Origin: Thermohalobaculum sediminis
Lineage (GTDB): Bacteria; Pseudomonadota; Alphaproteobacteria; Rhodobacterales; Rhodobacteraceae
DNA: 64,000 nt
Direction of reading: 5' to 3'
NCBI RefSeq assembly: GCF_023487995.1
Contig: NZ_JAMFKN010000003.1
Location: forward strand, 1-64,000
Below the pieces are notes generated by a model that was given only the letters and a program-made list of their open reading frames with translations, was not told the origin of the DNA and did no database searches. Position numbers and translations under genes: made by a program. Every line of letters begins with the position of its first letter. Within the stretch, counting starts at the first letter, position 1. Shown here piece by piece: positions 1 to 8,189 of the stretch.

Positions 1-239
1 CCGAAACCCCTAGGTGGCCGATATGCGTCGATCCGTCCGTCGCCAAGACAAACCAAACCGCCCGCATATCCCTTCATGCGTTCAATTTTCAAAGAGCGAG
101 GCGAAAAAACCCGATCGCACTGGTCTACCCCAGTCCAATCGCTGCCCTGTTCGCCTTGTTGCCTGCGGTCGTTCCCGCCAGCCCGGTGGATATAGGGGAA
201 TCGCCGGATCGAAGTCAACACCCCCATTTCATCCGATTG
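1..239. other. No gene seen at the left edge
   Basis: This stretch lies beyond the 3' end of the glycosyltransferase gene. I see no reading frame with a recognisable protein, no tRNA and no clear terminator with a T-run. It may hold the 3' side of a gene or a promoter for something left of the window, but nothing in it can be supported. Confidence 0.4.
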
Positions 240-1073
240 TCATTTTTCTGCCCGGCCCTCGCTTCGGGCCAGCATCTTGATCACCCTCAGCGTTCGCCCG
301 AAGGCCGCAACCATCGAGAATGCAAAGCCTTTCCAGCCTCCGGTCACATGCCGGCGCAGCAGGTAGAACTTCACGAAGGCCAGAGGAAACTCCAGCGGCA
401 GGCGCAGAATCAGGCCGGTGCGACCGCGCGGCCGGGCCGCGTTGGCGGCGAAGCTGGAATAGCGGTTCTCCTTGTCGACGAAATGCTCCCAGGAGATCAG
501 CGGAAAGTGGTGGAGGGGCGCGGCCAGCCGGCCGGGCCGCACGCCCGGAGAAAGCTCGACCCGGTCGAAAAGCGGGTGCGCGCGATACCGGCCCGCCGCG
601 CGATGGTAGAGCCGCACCACCTCGTAATCCGCGGCCAGCGGCCGGGGCCGGTCGTCCCCGGGATAGACGTTGAGGATCCGCACCCGCCATGCGCCCGGCG
701 GCGGCGGGCCGTCCGCGAACTGCGCCGCGATCTCGGCGGCAAGCGCCGGTGTCACCACCTCGTCGGCGTCGACATTGAGCATCCAGTCGTTGCGGCAAAG
801 GCTCTCGGCGAACGCCTTCTGCGGCCCATAGCCGTCCCAGTCGCGGTGATGGACCTCGGCACCCATCGCGCGGGCGACCTCGCAGGTCGCGTCGGTGCTG
901 CCCGAATCGACCAGCACCACCTGCCCGGCCCAGCCCAGCGCGGCGAGCGTCGCGGGCAGGCGCACCGCCTCGTCGCGCGCGATCAGGAACACCGAGACCG
1001 GAAGCTTCGCCCCATCCGGCGCGGCCCCTCGCGCCGTTGCGTCGTCATCCGCCACGCCCGCCTCCCGCCGCAT
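240..1073 (-). CDS. Glycosyltransferase family 2, LPS core/WaaE-like
   Basis: Predicted to transfer a sugar from a nucleotide-sugar donor to a lipid or LPS-core acceptor at the cytoplasmic face of the inner membrane. The GT-A fold starts at once with PVSVFLIARDEA, followed by VLVDSGSTDAT and the metal-binding NVDADEVV. The C-terminal part (GGWKGFAFSMVAAFGR) resembles WaaE/KdtX-type beta-glucosyltransferases. The frame is open further upstream to 1211, but I chose the ATG at 1073 because GGAG sits 7 nt before it and the GT2 domain begins soon after (277 aa). It is transcribed away from sat-cysC, so 1074-1252 should hold both promoters. The family is clear; the acceptor is not. Confidence 0.85.
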   Translation of the reverse strand: MRREAGVADDDATARGAAPDGAKLPVSVFLIARDEAVRLPATLAALGWAGQVVLVDSGSTDATCEVARAMGAEVHHRDWDGYGPQKAFAESLCRNDWMLNVDADEVVTPALAAEIAAQFADGPPPPGAWRVRILNVYPGDDRPRPLAADYEVVRLYHRAAGRYRAHPLFDRVELSPGVRPGRLAAPLHHFPLISWEHFVDKENRYSSFAANAARPRGRTGLILRLPLEFPLAFVKFYLLRRHVTGGWKGFAFSMVAAFGRTLRVIKMLARSEGRAEK

Positions 1074-1252
1074 GTGCAGGCTCCGCCCGTTGCCCGGCGG
1101 CATCATGCGGGGCAAAACACCGCGCCTGCAACCCTGCCCCGCCGCGCGCAGGGGGTTGAATTTGCCGCGCCGCACCGCCACAAGGCGGCCAAGCCGGCCA
1201 TGGCCCGCCATAGGCGCCGGTGCTCCCGCCAGCGAATTCCGGACACGCCATC

Positions 1253-2950
1253 ATGCTCAACACCACGCCGATCCCCGAGCTCTACGTCTCGCCCGAGAGC
1301 GCCGCCAAACTGAAGGTCGAGGCCGGGCGCCTCGTCAGCCACGATCTCACCCACCGCCAGGTCTGCGATCTCGAGCTCCTGATGAACGGCGGCTTCGCGC
1401 CGCTCAAGGGATTCCTCGGCGAGGCTGATTACGACAGCGTGGTCGAGCACATGCGCCTCTCGGACGGCGCGCTCTGGCCGATCCCGGTCACGCTCGACGT
1501 GAGCGAGGAGTTCGCCGCCAGGGTCGAGCCCGGTCAGGACATCGCGCTCAGGGACGCCGAGGGCGTGATCCTCGCCATCATGTCGGTCACCGACAAGTGG
1601 GTGCCGAACAAGAAGCGCGAGGCCGAGAAGGTGTTCGGCGCCGACGACCTCGCCCACCCGGCGGTCAACTACCTGCATCACACCGCGGGCAAGGTCTATC
1701 TCGGCGGCCCGGTCACCGGGTTGCAGCAGCCGGTGCACTACGACTTCAAGGGCCGGCGCGACACACCGAACGAGCTGCGCGCCTATTTCCGCAAGATGGG
1801 GTGGCGCAAGGTCGTGGCCTTCCAGACCCGAAACCCGCTCCACCGCGCGCATCAGGAGCTGACCTTCCGCGCCGCCAAGGAGGCCGAGGCGAACCTGCTG
1901 ATCCACCCGGTCGTCGGCATGACCAAGCCCGGCGACGTCGACCACTTCACGCGGGTGCGCTGCTACGAGGCGGTGCTCGACAAGTATCCGCCGGCGACCA
2001 CGCATATGAGCCTGCTCAATCTCGCCATGCGCATGGCGGGCCCGCGCGAGGCGGTCTGGCACGGCATCATCCGCAAGAACCACGGCTGCACCCATTTCAT
2101 CGTCGGCCGCGACCATGCCGGCCCCGGCAAGAACAGCCAGGGAAAGGACTTCTACGGCCCCTACGACGCGCAGGAGATGTTCAAGCAGTACGAGGCAGAG
2201 ACCGGGATCGAGATGGTCCCCTTCAAGCAGATGGTCTATGTGCAGGAGCGCGCGCAGTACTTTCCCGCCGACGAGGTCGAGCAGGGCATGACCGTGCTCG
2301 ACATCTCGGGCACCGAGCTGCGCCGCCGCCTGCGCGAGGGGCTCGAGATCCCCGACTGGTTCTCGTTCCCCGAGGTGGTGACCGAACTGCGCCGCACCTC
2401 GCCGCCGCGCTCGCGCCAGGGCTTCACGGTGTTCTTCACCGGGCTCTCGGGCTCGGGCAAGTCCACCATCGCGAACGCGCTGATGGTCAAGCTGATGGAG
2501 ATGGGCGGGCGCCCGGTGACGCTGTTGGATGGCGACGTGGTGCGCAAGCACCTCTCGTCGGAACTGGGCTTCTCCAAGGAGCACCGCGACATCAACATCA
2601 AGCGCATCGGCTATGTGGCGTCCGAGATCACCAAGAACGGCGGCATCGCCATCTGCGCGCCGATCGCCCCCTACACCGCCACGCGGCGCGCGGTGCGCGA
2701 GATGATCGAGCAGTACGGGGCCTTCGTCGAGGTTCATGTCGCGACCTCGGTCGAGGAATGCGAGCGGCGCGACCGCAAGGGGCTCTACAAGCTCGCGCGC
2801 GAGGGCAAGATCAAGGAGTTCACAGGCATCTCGGACCCCTACGAGGCGCCCGAGAGCCCCGAGGTCCGCGTCGAGACCGTGAGCGTGACGCCCGACGACT
2901 GCGCGCATCAGGTGATGCTCAAGCTGGAAAGCCTCGGCCTGTTCGGCTGA
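1253..2950 (+). CDS. sat: Bifunctional sulfate adenylyltransferase/adenylylsulfate kinase
   Basis: Makes APS from sulfate and ATP, then phosphorylates APS to PAPS (assimilatory sulfate activation, cytoplasm). The N-terminal two thirds is a monomeric-type ATP sulfurylase with QTRNPLHRAHQEL and GRDHAG nucleotide-binding motifs. The C-terminal third is an APS kinase with Walker A GLSGSGKS, DGD and the DPYEAP substrate lid. At 565 aa it has the length expected of the fused Sat-CysC enzymes seen in alphaproteobacteria. The chosen ATG gives MLNTTPIPELYVSPE; an in-frame ATG 33 nt upstream adds only low-complexity sequence. A rho-independent terminator follows. PAPS from this enzyme is the donor the sulfotransferase at 41426 would need. 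Confidence 0.95.
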   Translation: MLNTTPIPELYVSPESAAKLKVEAGRLVSHDLTHRQVCDLELLMNGGFAPLKGFLGEADYDSVVEHMRLSDGALWPIPVTLDVSEEFAARVEPGQDIALRDAEGVILAIMSVTDKWVPNKKREAEKVFGADDLAHPAVNYLHHTAGKVYLGGPVTGLQQPVHYDFKGRRDTPNELRAYFRKMGWRKVVAFQTRNPLHRAHQELTFRAAKEAEANLLIHPVVGMTKPGDVDHFTRVRCYEAVLDKYPPATTHMSLLNLAMRMAGPREAVWHGIIRKNHGCTHFIVGRDHAGPGKNSQGKDFYGPYDAQEMFKQYEAETGIEMVPFKQMVYVQERAQYFPADEVEQGMTVLDISGTELRRRLREGLEIPDWFSFPEVVTELRRTSPPRSRQGFTVFFTGLSGSGKSTIANALMVKLMEMGGRPVTLLDGDVVRKHLSSELGFSKEHRDINIKRIGYVASEITKNGGIAICAPIAPYTATRRAVREMIEQYGAFVEVHVATSVEECERRDRKGLYKLAREGKIKEFTGISDPYEAPESPEVRVETVSVTPDDCAHQVMLKLESLGLFG

Positions 2951-2983
2951 TACCGACGGGGCCAGCCCAGCCGCAACGCTTCG

Positions 2984-3012
2984 GGGCTCCGGCGCCAGCC
3001 GGGGCCCTTTTT
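2984..3012 (+). terminator. Rho-independent terminator after sat-cysC
   Basis: A 10-bp GC stem (arms 2984-2993 and 2998-3007, one T-G wobble, loop GCCA) is followed directly by TTTTT. It lies 34 bp beyond the sat-cysC stop and ahead of the converging exporter gene. Confidence 0.85.
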
Positions 3013-3071
3013 CTTCGAGATCGGGCCGGCCCTCCGGGTCATCGGCGCGGATGGCACCATCCCGCGGGGGG

Positions 3072-4898
3072 CTAGGCCGTCGTCGGGCGCCACCAGCGGG
3101 CAGTCCGGCTCGACGGGTCGGCCAGCAGCGCCGCGGCTTCGCCCTCCTCAGCCACGCGGCCCGCTTCGAGCCAGATCACGTGATCCGCGAGCGCGAGCGC
3201 CGCAGGCCGATGCGAGACGAGAACGACCGTGGCCTCGCACAGTTCGTGCCGCAGCCCGGCCAGCACCTCGGCCTCGGCCGCCGCATCAAGCGCGTTCGTC
3301 GCTTCGTCCAGCATCACCAGCTGCGGGCGGCGCAGGATCGCGCGGGCAAGGCGCAGCCGCTGGCGCTCGCCGCCCGAGAAGCGCGTCGCATCCGGGCCCA
3401 CCTGCGTGTCGAGCCCCTCGGGCAGCCCCGCCAGCAGCCCGCCCGCCCCCACGGCGTTCAGCGCCGCGCGCATCGCCGCCTCGTCGGCCTGCCCGCGCGC
3501 GCCCCAGGCAAGGTTCGCGCGCAGCGTCGGCTCGATCAGGAACGGCTCCTGCCCGACATAGGCGAGCACCTCGGCAAGCCCCGCGCGCAAGGCCGCGTCG
3601 GCAGGCGCCCCGTCGACGGTCAGAACCCCGCGCTCCGGCCGCGCGAGCCCCGATAGCAGGTCGCACAGCGTGGTCTTGCCCGAGCCGGAGTCCCCAGCAA
3701 CGAGCGTGACGCGGCCCGCCGGCACGTGGCAGACGATGCCGCTCAGCAGCACGCTCCCGCCCGCCGTGAAGCTGACGCCTTCGAGCGCCAGCGCCGGCGG
3801 GCGCGTGACCGGGCGCGGATCCACCACCGGCTCGGCCCGTGCACCGGCCAGCGCCGCTTCCAATCTGCCCTCGGCCGCCGCATAGGCCGCCGCCGCGCTC
3901 GCCATGCCCTGCAACGCGTGTTGCAGGGTCTGGAAGGGGCCGACGATCCGCACGAGGATCAGCAACATCGCGATCAGCGCCTCGGGCCCCGCATCGGTCG
4001 CGACAACCCCCGCGAGCACCACCAGCGCCGCGGCGACCGCGACCGCCGTCTGCATTGCGATGCTGCCCAGCGCGAGGTCCATGCGGATCGCGGCTGAGCG
4101 CTCGGCGACCCGCTCGGCCGCGGCGACCGAGCGCGCGCCATAGGCCTCGGACAGCCGGTGCGCGCGGGCGGGCTTGAGCCCGGCGAGGAACCGCCCCGTC
4201 TGGCCGTAGAGCCCCGCATCCGTGGCGCTCAATTCGGCCCCCAACCGCCCGGCGCGCCGGCGCAACGGGCGCAGCGCTAGGAACAGCGCCGCGCCAATCG
4301 CGGCCGCCACCAGCGTCATCACGGGCGCCACAACCATCGCGATGGCGCCGTACACGGCCAGCGAGACGGCGGCGAGCAGCCCGCTCCAGAACCCCCAGAC
4401 GAAGCCCTCGGCCCGGCCCAGGTCGATGCTCAGCGAATGCCCCGCCGCCTCGCGGTCGAGGCCCGCCACCGCGTGCCACGGCGCCGCCGCCAGCGCCGTG
4501 AAGAAGTGCCGCCGCAGGGCCACGACGAAGCCCATCGCCAGGCCCAGCATCGAACGGGCGCGTGCAAGATCGACCGCCGCGCGGAGCGCCACGACCCCGA
4601 GGAATGCCCCGAGCCCCAGCGCAAGCTGCCCGTCCCGTCGGGTCACGCCCAGCGCCTCGAAGGCCTGGGACGCGACCTGCCCGGCCCGGCCCGCGGCGTC
4701 GGGTCCGCCCAGGACCAGCGAGATCAGGGGCACCAGCAACAGCACCCCCGCCCCCTCGAGCAGCGCGGCGCCCAGCACCAGCGCTGCCGTGCGCCACAGC
4801 CCCGCGCCCGCGTGCGCGCGAAACAGCCTGAACAGCGCGAGCTGCGCCTGCCTGCCGGCCGCACCGTCCGCGGCACGGGGCTCGGCGGGCTCGCTCAT
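3072..4898 (-). CDS. ABC exporter (TM-NBD half transporter) of the RiPP cluster
   Basis: Predicted to export the mature peptide across the inner membrane as a homodimer. Residues about 25-330 form a type IV exporter membrane domain with several hydrophobic spans. The NBD has Walker A GDSGSGKTT, the signature SGGERQR, Walker B LVMLDEAT and an H-loop SHR. No C39 peptidase domain is present, which fits removal of the leader by the separate B2 protein. It is the last gene of the operon; its ATG overlaps the stop of the kinase-like gene by 4 bp (ATGA). The 608-residue length is normal for lasso D-type transporters. The frame is open further upstream, but that part lies inside the kinase gene. Confidence 0.9.
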   Translation of the reverse strand: MSEPAEPRAADGAAGRQAQLALFRLFRAHAGAGLWRTAALVLGAALLEGAGVLLLVPLISLVLGGPDAAGRAGQVASQAFEALGVTRRDGQLALGLGAFLGVVALRAAVDLARARSMLGLAMGFVVALRRHFFTALAAAPWHAVAGLDREAAGHSLSIDLGRAEGFVWGFWSGLLAAVSLAVYGAIAMVVAPVMTLVAAAIGAALFLALRPLRRRAGRLGAELSATDAGLYGQTGRFLAGLKPARAHRLSEAYGARSVAAAERVAERSAAIRMDLALGSIAMQTAVAVAAALVVLAGVVATDAGPEALIAMLLILVRIVGPFQTLQHALQGMASAAAAYAAAEGRLEAALAGARAEPVVDPRPVTRPPALALEGVSFTAGGSVLLSGIVCHVPAGRVTLVAGDSGSGKTTLCDLLSGLARPERGVLTVDGAPADAALRAGLAEVLAYVGQEPFLIEPTLRANLAWGARGQADEAAMRAALNAVGAGGLLAGLPEGLDTQVGPDATRFSGGERQRLRLARAILRRPQLVMLDEATNALDAAAEAEVLAGLRHELCEATVVLVSHRPAALALADHVIWLEAGRVAEEGEAAALLADPSSRTARWWRPTTA

Positions 4899-5890
4899 CG
4901 CGCGCGCCCCTGCGCGACGTCGCGCGCCCCCGGGGGGCCATCGCCCGACCAGCGCGCGCGCAACAGCCCGGCCACCGCCTCGGACGCCGCGTGATCCCAT
5001 GGCCGGACGAGGCGCGCCACCGGCACCGCGCCCGCCAGCGAGGCGACCTCGACGAACTCCTCGCCCCGCCGGCCAAAGGCCTCGGCGAACTGCGGCCGGT
5101 AGACGTTCTCGCCGATCGCCCGCACCGCCTCGAGCAGCGCCAGCGGCTCGATCCGCGGCACCTCTCCCGCATCCGACGCCGCGAGGATCAGGATCTCCGC
5201 CAGCTCGTGCGGGCGCTCCTCGGCGGCGCGGGGATTGGCCAGGTAGAACTTGTCCACCCGGCTCGCGACCCGCGGCCCGGCCGCGCCCGCCAGCCCCGCC
5301 GCGTCGAGCGCGTCGCGCCATAACTTGAAGCTCGTCCCCGACGGATGGATCGCGAAGCGCCCCGCCCCGCCCGCCGGCCACAGCGCCACCGTGTCGTCGC
5401 CCAGGATCGGGCAGCCGGCCACCCCAAGCCGCGCGGCCAGGGTCGACTTGCCGGCGCCGCTGCGGCCGAGGATCAGCGTCGCCCGCCCGCCATGCGCCAC
5501 CGAGGCGCCATGCAGCACCAGCGCACCGCGCTGGAACAGCGCAAGGCCCATCGCCGTCCCCAGCGTGTAGAGCGCGACCATCCCCGGATCGGCGCCCGCA
5601 TCGGGCGCCACGCGGATGTCACGCCCGTCGCGCACCCAGAACGCGCCCACGCCCGCGACCTCGAACGCGCCGCCACCCTCGGTCGGGTCGGCCTCGATCA
5701 CCTCGGTATCCCGCGGCTCGCGGCCCGCGCGCGCCGCCGCGCGGCGCACGACCGCGGCTGCAGCGGGATCGTGCCGGATGCGGATGTCGGCCGGCGCGGC
5801 GCATGGCGAGCGGCGGAACTCCGGCACCTCGAAGTCCGACTGGATCTCGAGGCCGTGCGCGCGATAGCGGAAGCCGCCCGCGCCGGTCAT
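4895..5890 (-). CDS. HPr kinase-like protein (RiPP-associated serine kinase)
   Basis: Resembles the HprK-related P-loop kinases of RiPP and exosortase loci. In paeninodin-type clusters such a kinase phosphorylates the C-terminal Ser of the precursor. Walker A GRSGAGKSTLAARL is followed by GDDTVAL and an IHPSG segment; the N-terminal part starts YRAHGLEIQSDFEVPEF as in related proteins. I chose the ATG at 5890 because homology begins there (331 aa). A GTG at 6073 in the same frame overlaps the ATP-grasp stop by 8 bp and would add 61 low-complexity residues; coupling makes that start possible. The precursor at 8190 ends in Asp-Ser, which fits the proposed substrate. Kinase activity is inferred. 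Confidence 0.8.
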   Translation of the reverse strand: MTGAGGFRYRAHGLEIQSDFEVPEFRRSPCAAPADIRIRHDPAAAAVVRRAAARAGREPRDTEVIEADPTEGGGAFEVAGVGAFWVRDGRDIRVAPDAGADPGMVALYTLGTAMGLALFQRGALVLHGASVAHGGRATLILGRSGAGKSTLAARLGVAGCPILGDDTVALWPAGGAGRFAIHPSGTSFKLWRDALDAAGLAGAAGPRVASRVDKFYLANPRAAEERPHELAEILILAASDAGEVPRIEPLALLEAVRAIGENVYRPQFAEAFGRRGEEFVEVASLAGAVPVARLVRPWDHAASEAVAGLLRARWSGDGPPGARDVAQGRAR

Positions 5891-6065
5891 GCCGCGCCGC
5901 CCCGCGCCCGTCCCGTCCGCCGCCACCCCAGGGCAGCCCGGCGCGATCCTGCCATCGTCCTCGACACCGCTTGTCTCTCCCCTCGCGCTCCGGCTGTTTT
6001 CCCCCAGCGCCGCGCCGATGTCGAGCAGCCACTCGCGCCCGTGCTGCGGCGCGCCGTGGCGTCCG

Positions 6066-7346
6066 CTAGCCACCCCGCCTGTGCAGCCATGCCTCGACCA
6101 CCGGCCCCAGCGCGCTCTCCGAGCCCGGGATGCCGGTCACGGTCTGCTGGTAGTAGATCGACGTGCCGATGTTGCCCTCCAGGACGACCGGCCCGGAGGG
6201 GGAGATCACCACGTCCCAGGCGACCACCGGCACGCCGCAGTCCAGCATCCGGTGGGCAGCGCTGACGGCGCCGACCGACGCCTCCCAGAACGGCAGTGGG
6301 GCGTCGGGCAGATCGAGGCCCGCGACCGGCGCCAGCCAGTCGAGATGCGACTCCTGCTGGATCTGCGTCGTGATCGGGCGGCCCGAGCCGGGATCGATCA
6401 CGGTGATGCCCATCACCCGCTCCGCCCCCTCGGGAACGAGCGAATACCAGAGCGTCGCATAGGCGAGGGTGACCGCCCCCTCCGGGGCGCGCCCGGTGAT
6501 CATTCGCAGCACCGGAGGAAGCACGAGGTCGGCACGCGCCAGCGCCGGATGCGCCGGGACCATCGGCTGCAGCAGCATCGCGCCATGCCGTGTAGCGAGG
6601 TCTGCGACCCTCGCGCCCAGCGCCTTTCGCTCCAGCGTCAGGGCGGCGCCGGAGGCGCGCTGCCATCTCCCTTCCTCTCGGGGCACCCATGCCTCGAGCC
6701 CCTGCGCGCGGAAGGCCGTGACGGGCTTGAGCACGACCCCGTCGCAGGCCGCCGCAAGCGCGTCGCCAATATCTCCGGGCGCACCCGGCTGGACGACGGC
6801 CAGTGTCGCCGGCACCGGAACGCCCCGCTCGGCCGCGAGCCGCGCGAAGGCCACCTTGTCGTCGCAGAGCGCCCGCGCCGCCGTCGAGGCCAGCGCGCGG
6901 TTGAGGTGACAGAACTCGGCATGGAGGAACCAGCGGTTCGCCTCGGCCGGCCGGTCGGCGGGGACCCGGTAGGCAAACTGCTCGAGCGGCGTCATCCCGC
7001 TCCGCATCGCGCTGCGCCAGAGCGCGAAGGCGCCGGACCATCCCCGCCCGCCGCGCTGCGCAAGGATGCGCGCGGGCCTCAGCGTCATGACCGGCCAGCC
7101 CGCCGCCTGCCCGACGGCGACGAGGACGCGCAGGAAAGGCCCGAACCGCGCTCGCCGCGCCACCCATGCGGCATGCCGGATCTGCGCAGCCCTGTCTGCC
7201 CGCCGACTGCCCGCGGGCGGCCATGGCGCGCCCTCGCCAAGGACGTCGCGATAGCGCGCGGGGTCGAGGACGCGCCGCAGCCTCGCGCGCAGGCCCGCTG
7301 TCATTCGCGCCGGACCCACGGAAATTTCGCGGGGCATCCTCGCCAC
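6066..7346 (-). CDS. ATP-grasp protein (sugar-transfer-associated type) in the RiPP operon
   Basis: An ATP-grasp fold enzyme that would activate a carboxylate as acyl-phosphate and join it to an amine or other nucleophile. The central lysine segment is DGVVLKPV and the C-terminal metal-binding segment is VVAWDVVISPSGPVVLEGN, so the catalytic part looks intact. The N-terminal region (FALWRSAMRSGMTPLEQFAYR) matches the family annotated as sugar-transfer-associated ATP-grasp. It lies between the B2 peptidase (27 bp downstream of it) and the kinase, where a lasso cyclase gene would be expected. It may therefore modify the peptide, for example by ligating an amino acid or closing a ring, but no substrate can be read from the sequence. 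426 aa. Confidence 0.8.
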   Translation of the reverse strand: MARMPREISVGPARMTAGLRARLRRVLDPARYRDVLGEGAPWPPAGSRRADRAAQIRHAAWVARRARFGPFLRVLVAVGQAAGWPVMTLRPARILAQRGGRGWSGAFALWRSAMRSGMTPLEQFAYRVPADRPAEANRWFLHAEFCHLNRALASTAARALCDDKVAFARLAAERGVPVPATLAVVQPGAPGDIGDALAAACDGVVLKPVTAFRAQGLEAWVPREEGRWQRASGAALTLERKALGARVADLATRHGAMLLQPMVPAHPALARADLVLPPVLRMITGRAPEGAVTLAYATLWYSLVPEGAERVMGITVIDPGSGRPITTQIQQESHLDWLAPVAGLDLPDAPLPFWEASVGAVSAAHRMLDCGVPVVAWDVVISPSGPVVLEGNIGTSIYYQQTVTGIPGSESALGPVVEAWLHRRGG

Positions 7347-7373
7347 CCCGAATGGCGGCGGTGTCCCGGATGT

Positions 7374-7850
7374 TCAGCGATACCGTCCGACAACGACGTA
7401 ATCCGCGAGGTCCGGAAGCGCGCCGGTCACCACGACATCCCCCACGGTGGTCCAGGCATGAGCGCCGAGCCCCGCCCGGACCCTGTCCTGCCCACCCTTG
7501 CGGCGCAGCCCGAAATGCACCGTCGATGCGATCCCGCGCCGGCGCAGCATCCGCCGCGCGGCAAGCGCGCGCTGCAGGCAGACGGCACGAAAACCGACCC
7601 GACGGCCCACCGCCTCGATCGCGCGCCCCACCGCGACCGCGGCCTGGACCGCCTCGGAGGCAGGCGCCGCGGCTTCCGCCGCTCCCGGCTCGCAGCGACG
7701 CAGGTCCAGCAGACGAAAGTACCACCGCTCCGGCAAGGCGGTCAGGGCCGTGCACAGTGCGATCTCGAGGAGGGCCTCGAACAGGATCGGTCGCGCCAGG
7801 CGGGCCGCCGGAAGGCGGTGCCTCGGGGGTCCCAGAGGCGCGATCATCAT
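7374..7850 (-). CDS. Lasso-type B2 leader peptidase (transglutaminase-like)
   Basis: Predicted cysteine protease that removes the leader from the precursor peptide with help from the PqqD-like partner. The lasso B2 core is visible: Cys91 in FRAVCLQRAL, then RRGIASTVHFGLRR, then His131 in GAHAWTTVGDVVV, with Asp138 a candidate third residue. A hydrophobic segment with FEALLEIALCTALTALP lies near the N-terminus, as in other B2 proteins. I start at the ATG at 7850, which overlaps the stop of the B1 gene (ATGATG); 158 aa is the usual length. B2 proteins almost always occur with an asparagine-synthetase-like cyclase, which is missing here. Confidence 0.88.
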   Translation of the reverse strand: MMIAPLGPPRHRLPAARLARPILFEALLEIALCTALTALPERWYFRLLDLRRCEPGAAEAAAPASEAVQAAVAVGRAIEAVGRRVGFRAVCLQRALAARRMLRRRGIASTVHFGLRRKGGQDRVRAGLGAHAWTTVGDVVVTGALPDLADYVVVGRYR

Positions 7851-8134
7851 CGGGGAGGTTCGATCATCTTCTGATCGAGCAGCGACTCGGCGAACGCGAT
7901 GACCTCGGCGCGGCACACCGTCTCCTCGACGTCGTATTTCTGCGTCAGCAGCGCGACGATATCGTCGATGCTCCGCTCGCCGTCGATCATGTCCCAGATG
8001 TCGCGGGCCGTGTCCTCGAGCATGAGATACTGGCCCGCATCGATGTTCATGAAGATCAAAGCCTGATCGAGCGGCGCCTGAATCACCCCGGGCGCACGTC
8101 TCAGGACAGTATCACGTTGCATTACGCTGGACAT
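7847..8134 (-). CDS. PqqD-like RiPP recognition protein (lasso B1)
   Basis: A small winged-helix RRE protein that should bind the precursor leader and deliver it to the B2 peptidase. The sequence VLRRAPGVIQAPLDQALIFMNIDAGQYLMLEDTARDIW followed by a DDIVALLTQKYDV helix is typical of PqqD/B1 proteins; 95 aa. The ATG at 8134 follows a G-rich tract; a GTG at 8164 and an ATG at 8122 are alternatives. It comes 55 bp after the precursor gene and overlaps B2 by 4 bp. It is not evidence for PQQ synthesis: no pqqB, C or E is present. Confidence 0.88.
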   Translation of the reverse strand: MSSVMQRDTVLRRAPGVIQAPLDQALIFMNIDAGQYLMLEDTARDIWDMIDGERSIDDIVALLTQKYDVEETVCRAEVIAFAESLLDQKMIEPPR

Positions 8135-8159
8135 TCCCCCCGGATTCCGGCTCGACCTC

Positions 8160-8176
8160 GGCACCCGAAGGCTGCC
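8160..8176 (-). promoter_or_regulatory. Hairpin between precursor and B1 genes
   Basis: On the minus strand GGCAGCC-TTC-GGGTGCC can fold with one G-G mismatch. It has no T-run. Hairpins in this position often protect precursor mRNA or lower read-through into the maturation genes; here that role is only inferred. Confidence 0.35.
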
Positions 8177-8189
8177 GGCCCAAGACGGA

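Noticed and set aside
1103-2908. Long antisense open frame of about 600 codons opposite sat-cysC
   Set aside because: Low-complexity His/Leu/Asp/Arg-rich translation with no family features; it mirrors the codon structure of the real gene.
7847-8134. PQQ biosynthesis from the PqqD-like gene
   Set aside because: No pqqA, B, C or E nearby; the B2 peptidase and lasso-like leader fit an RRE role.
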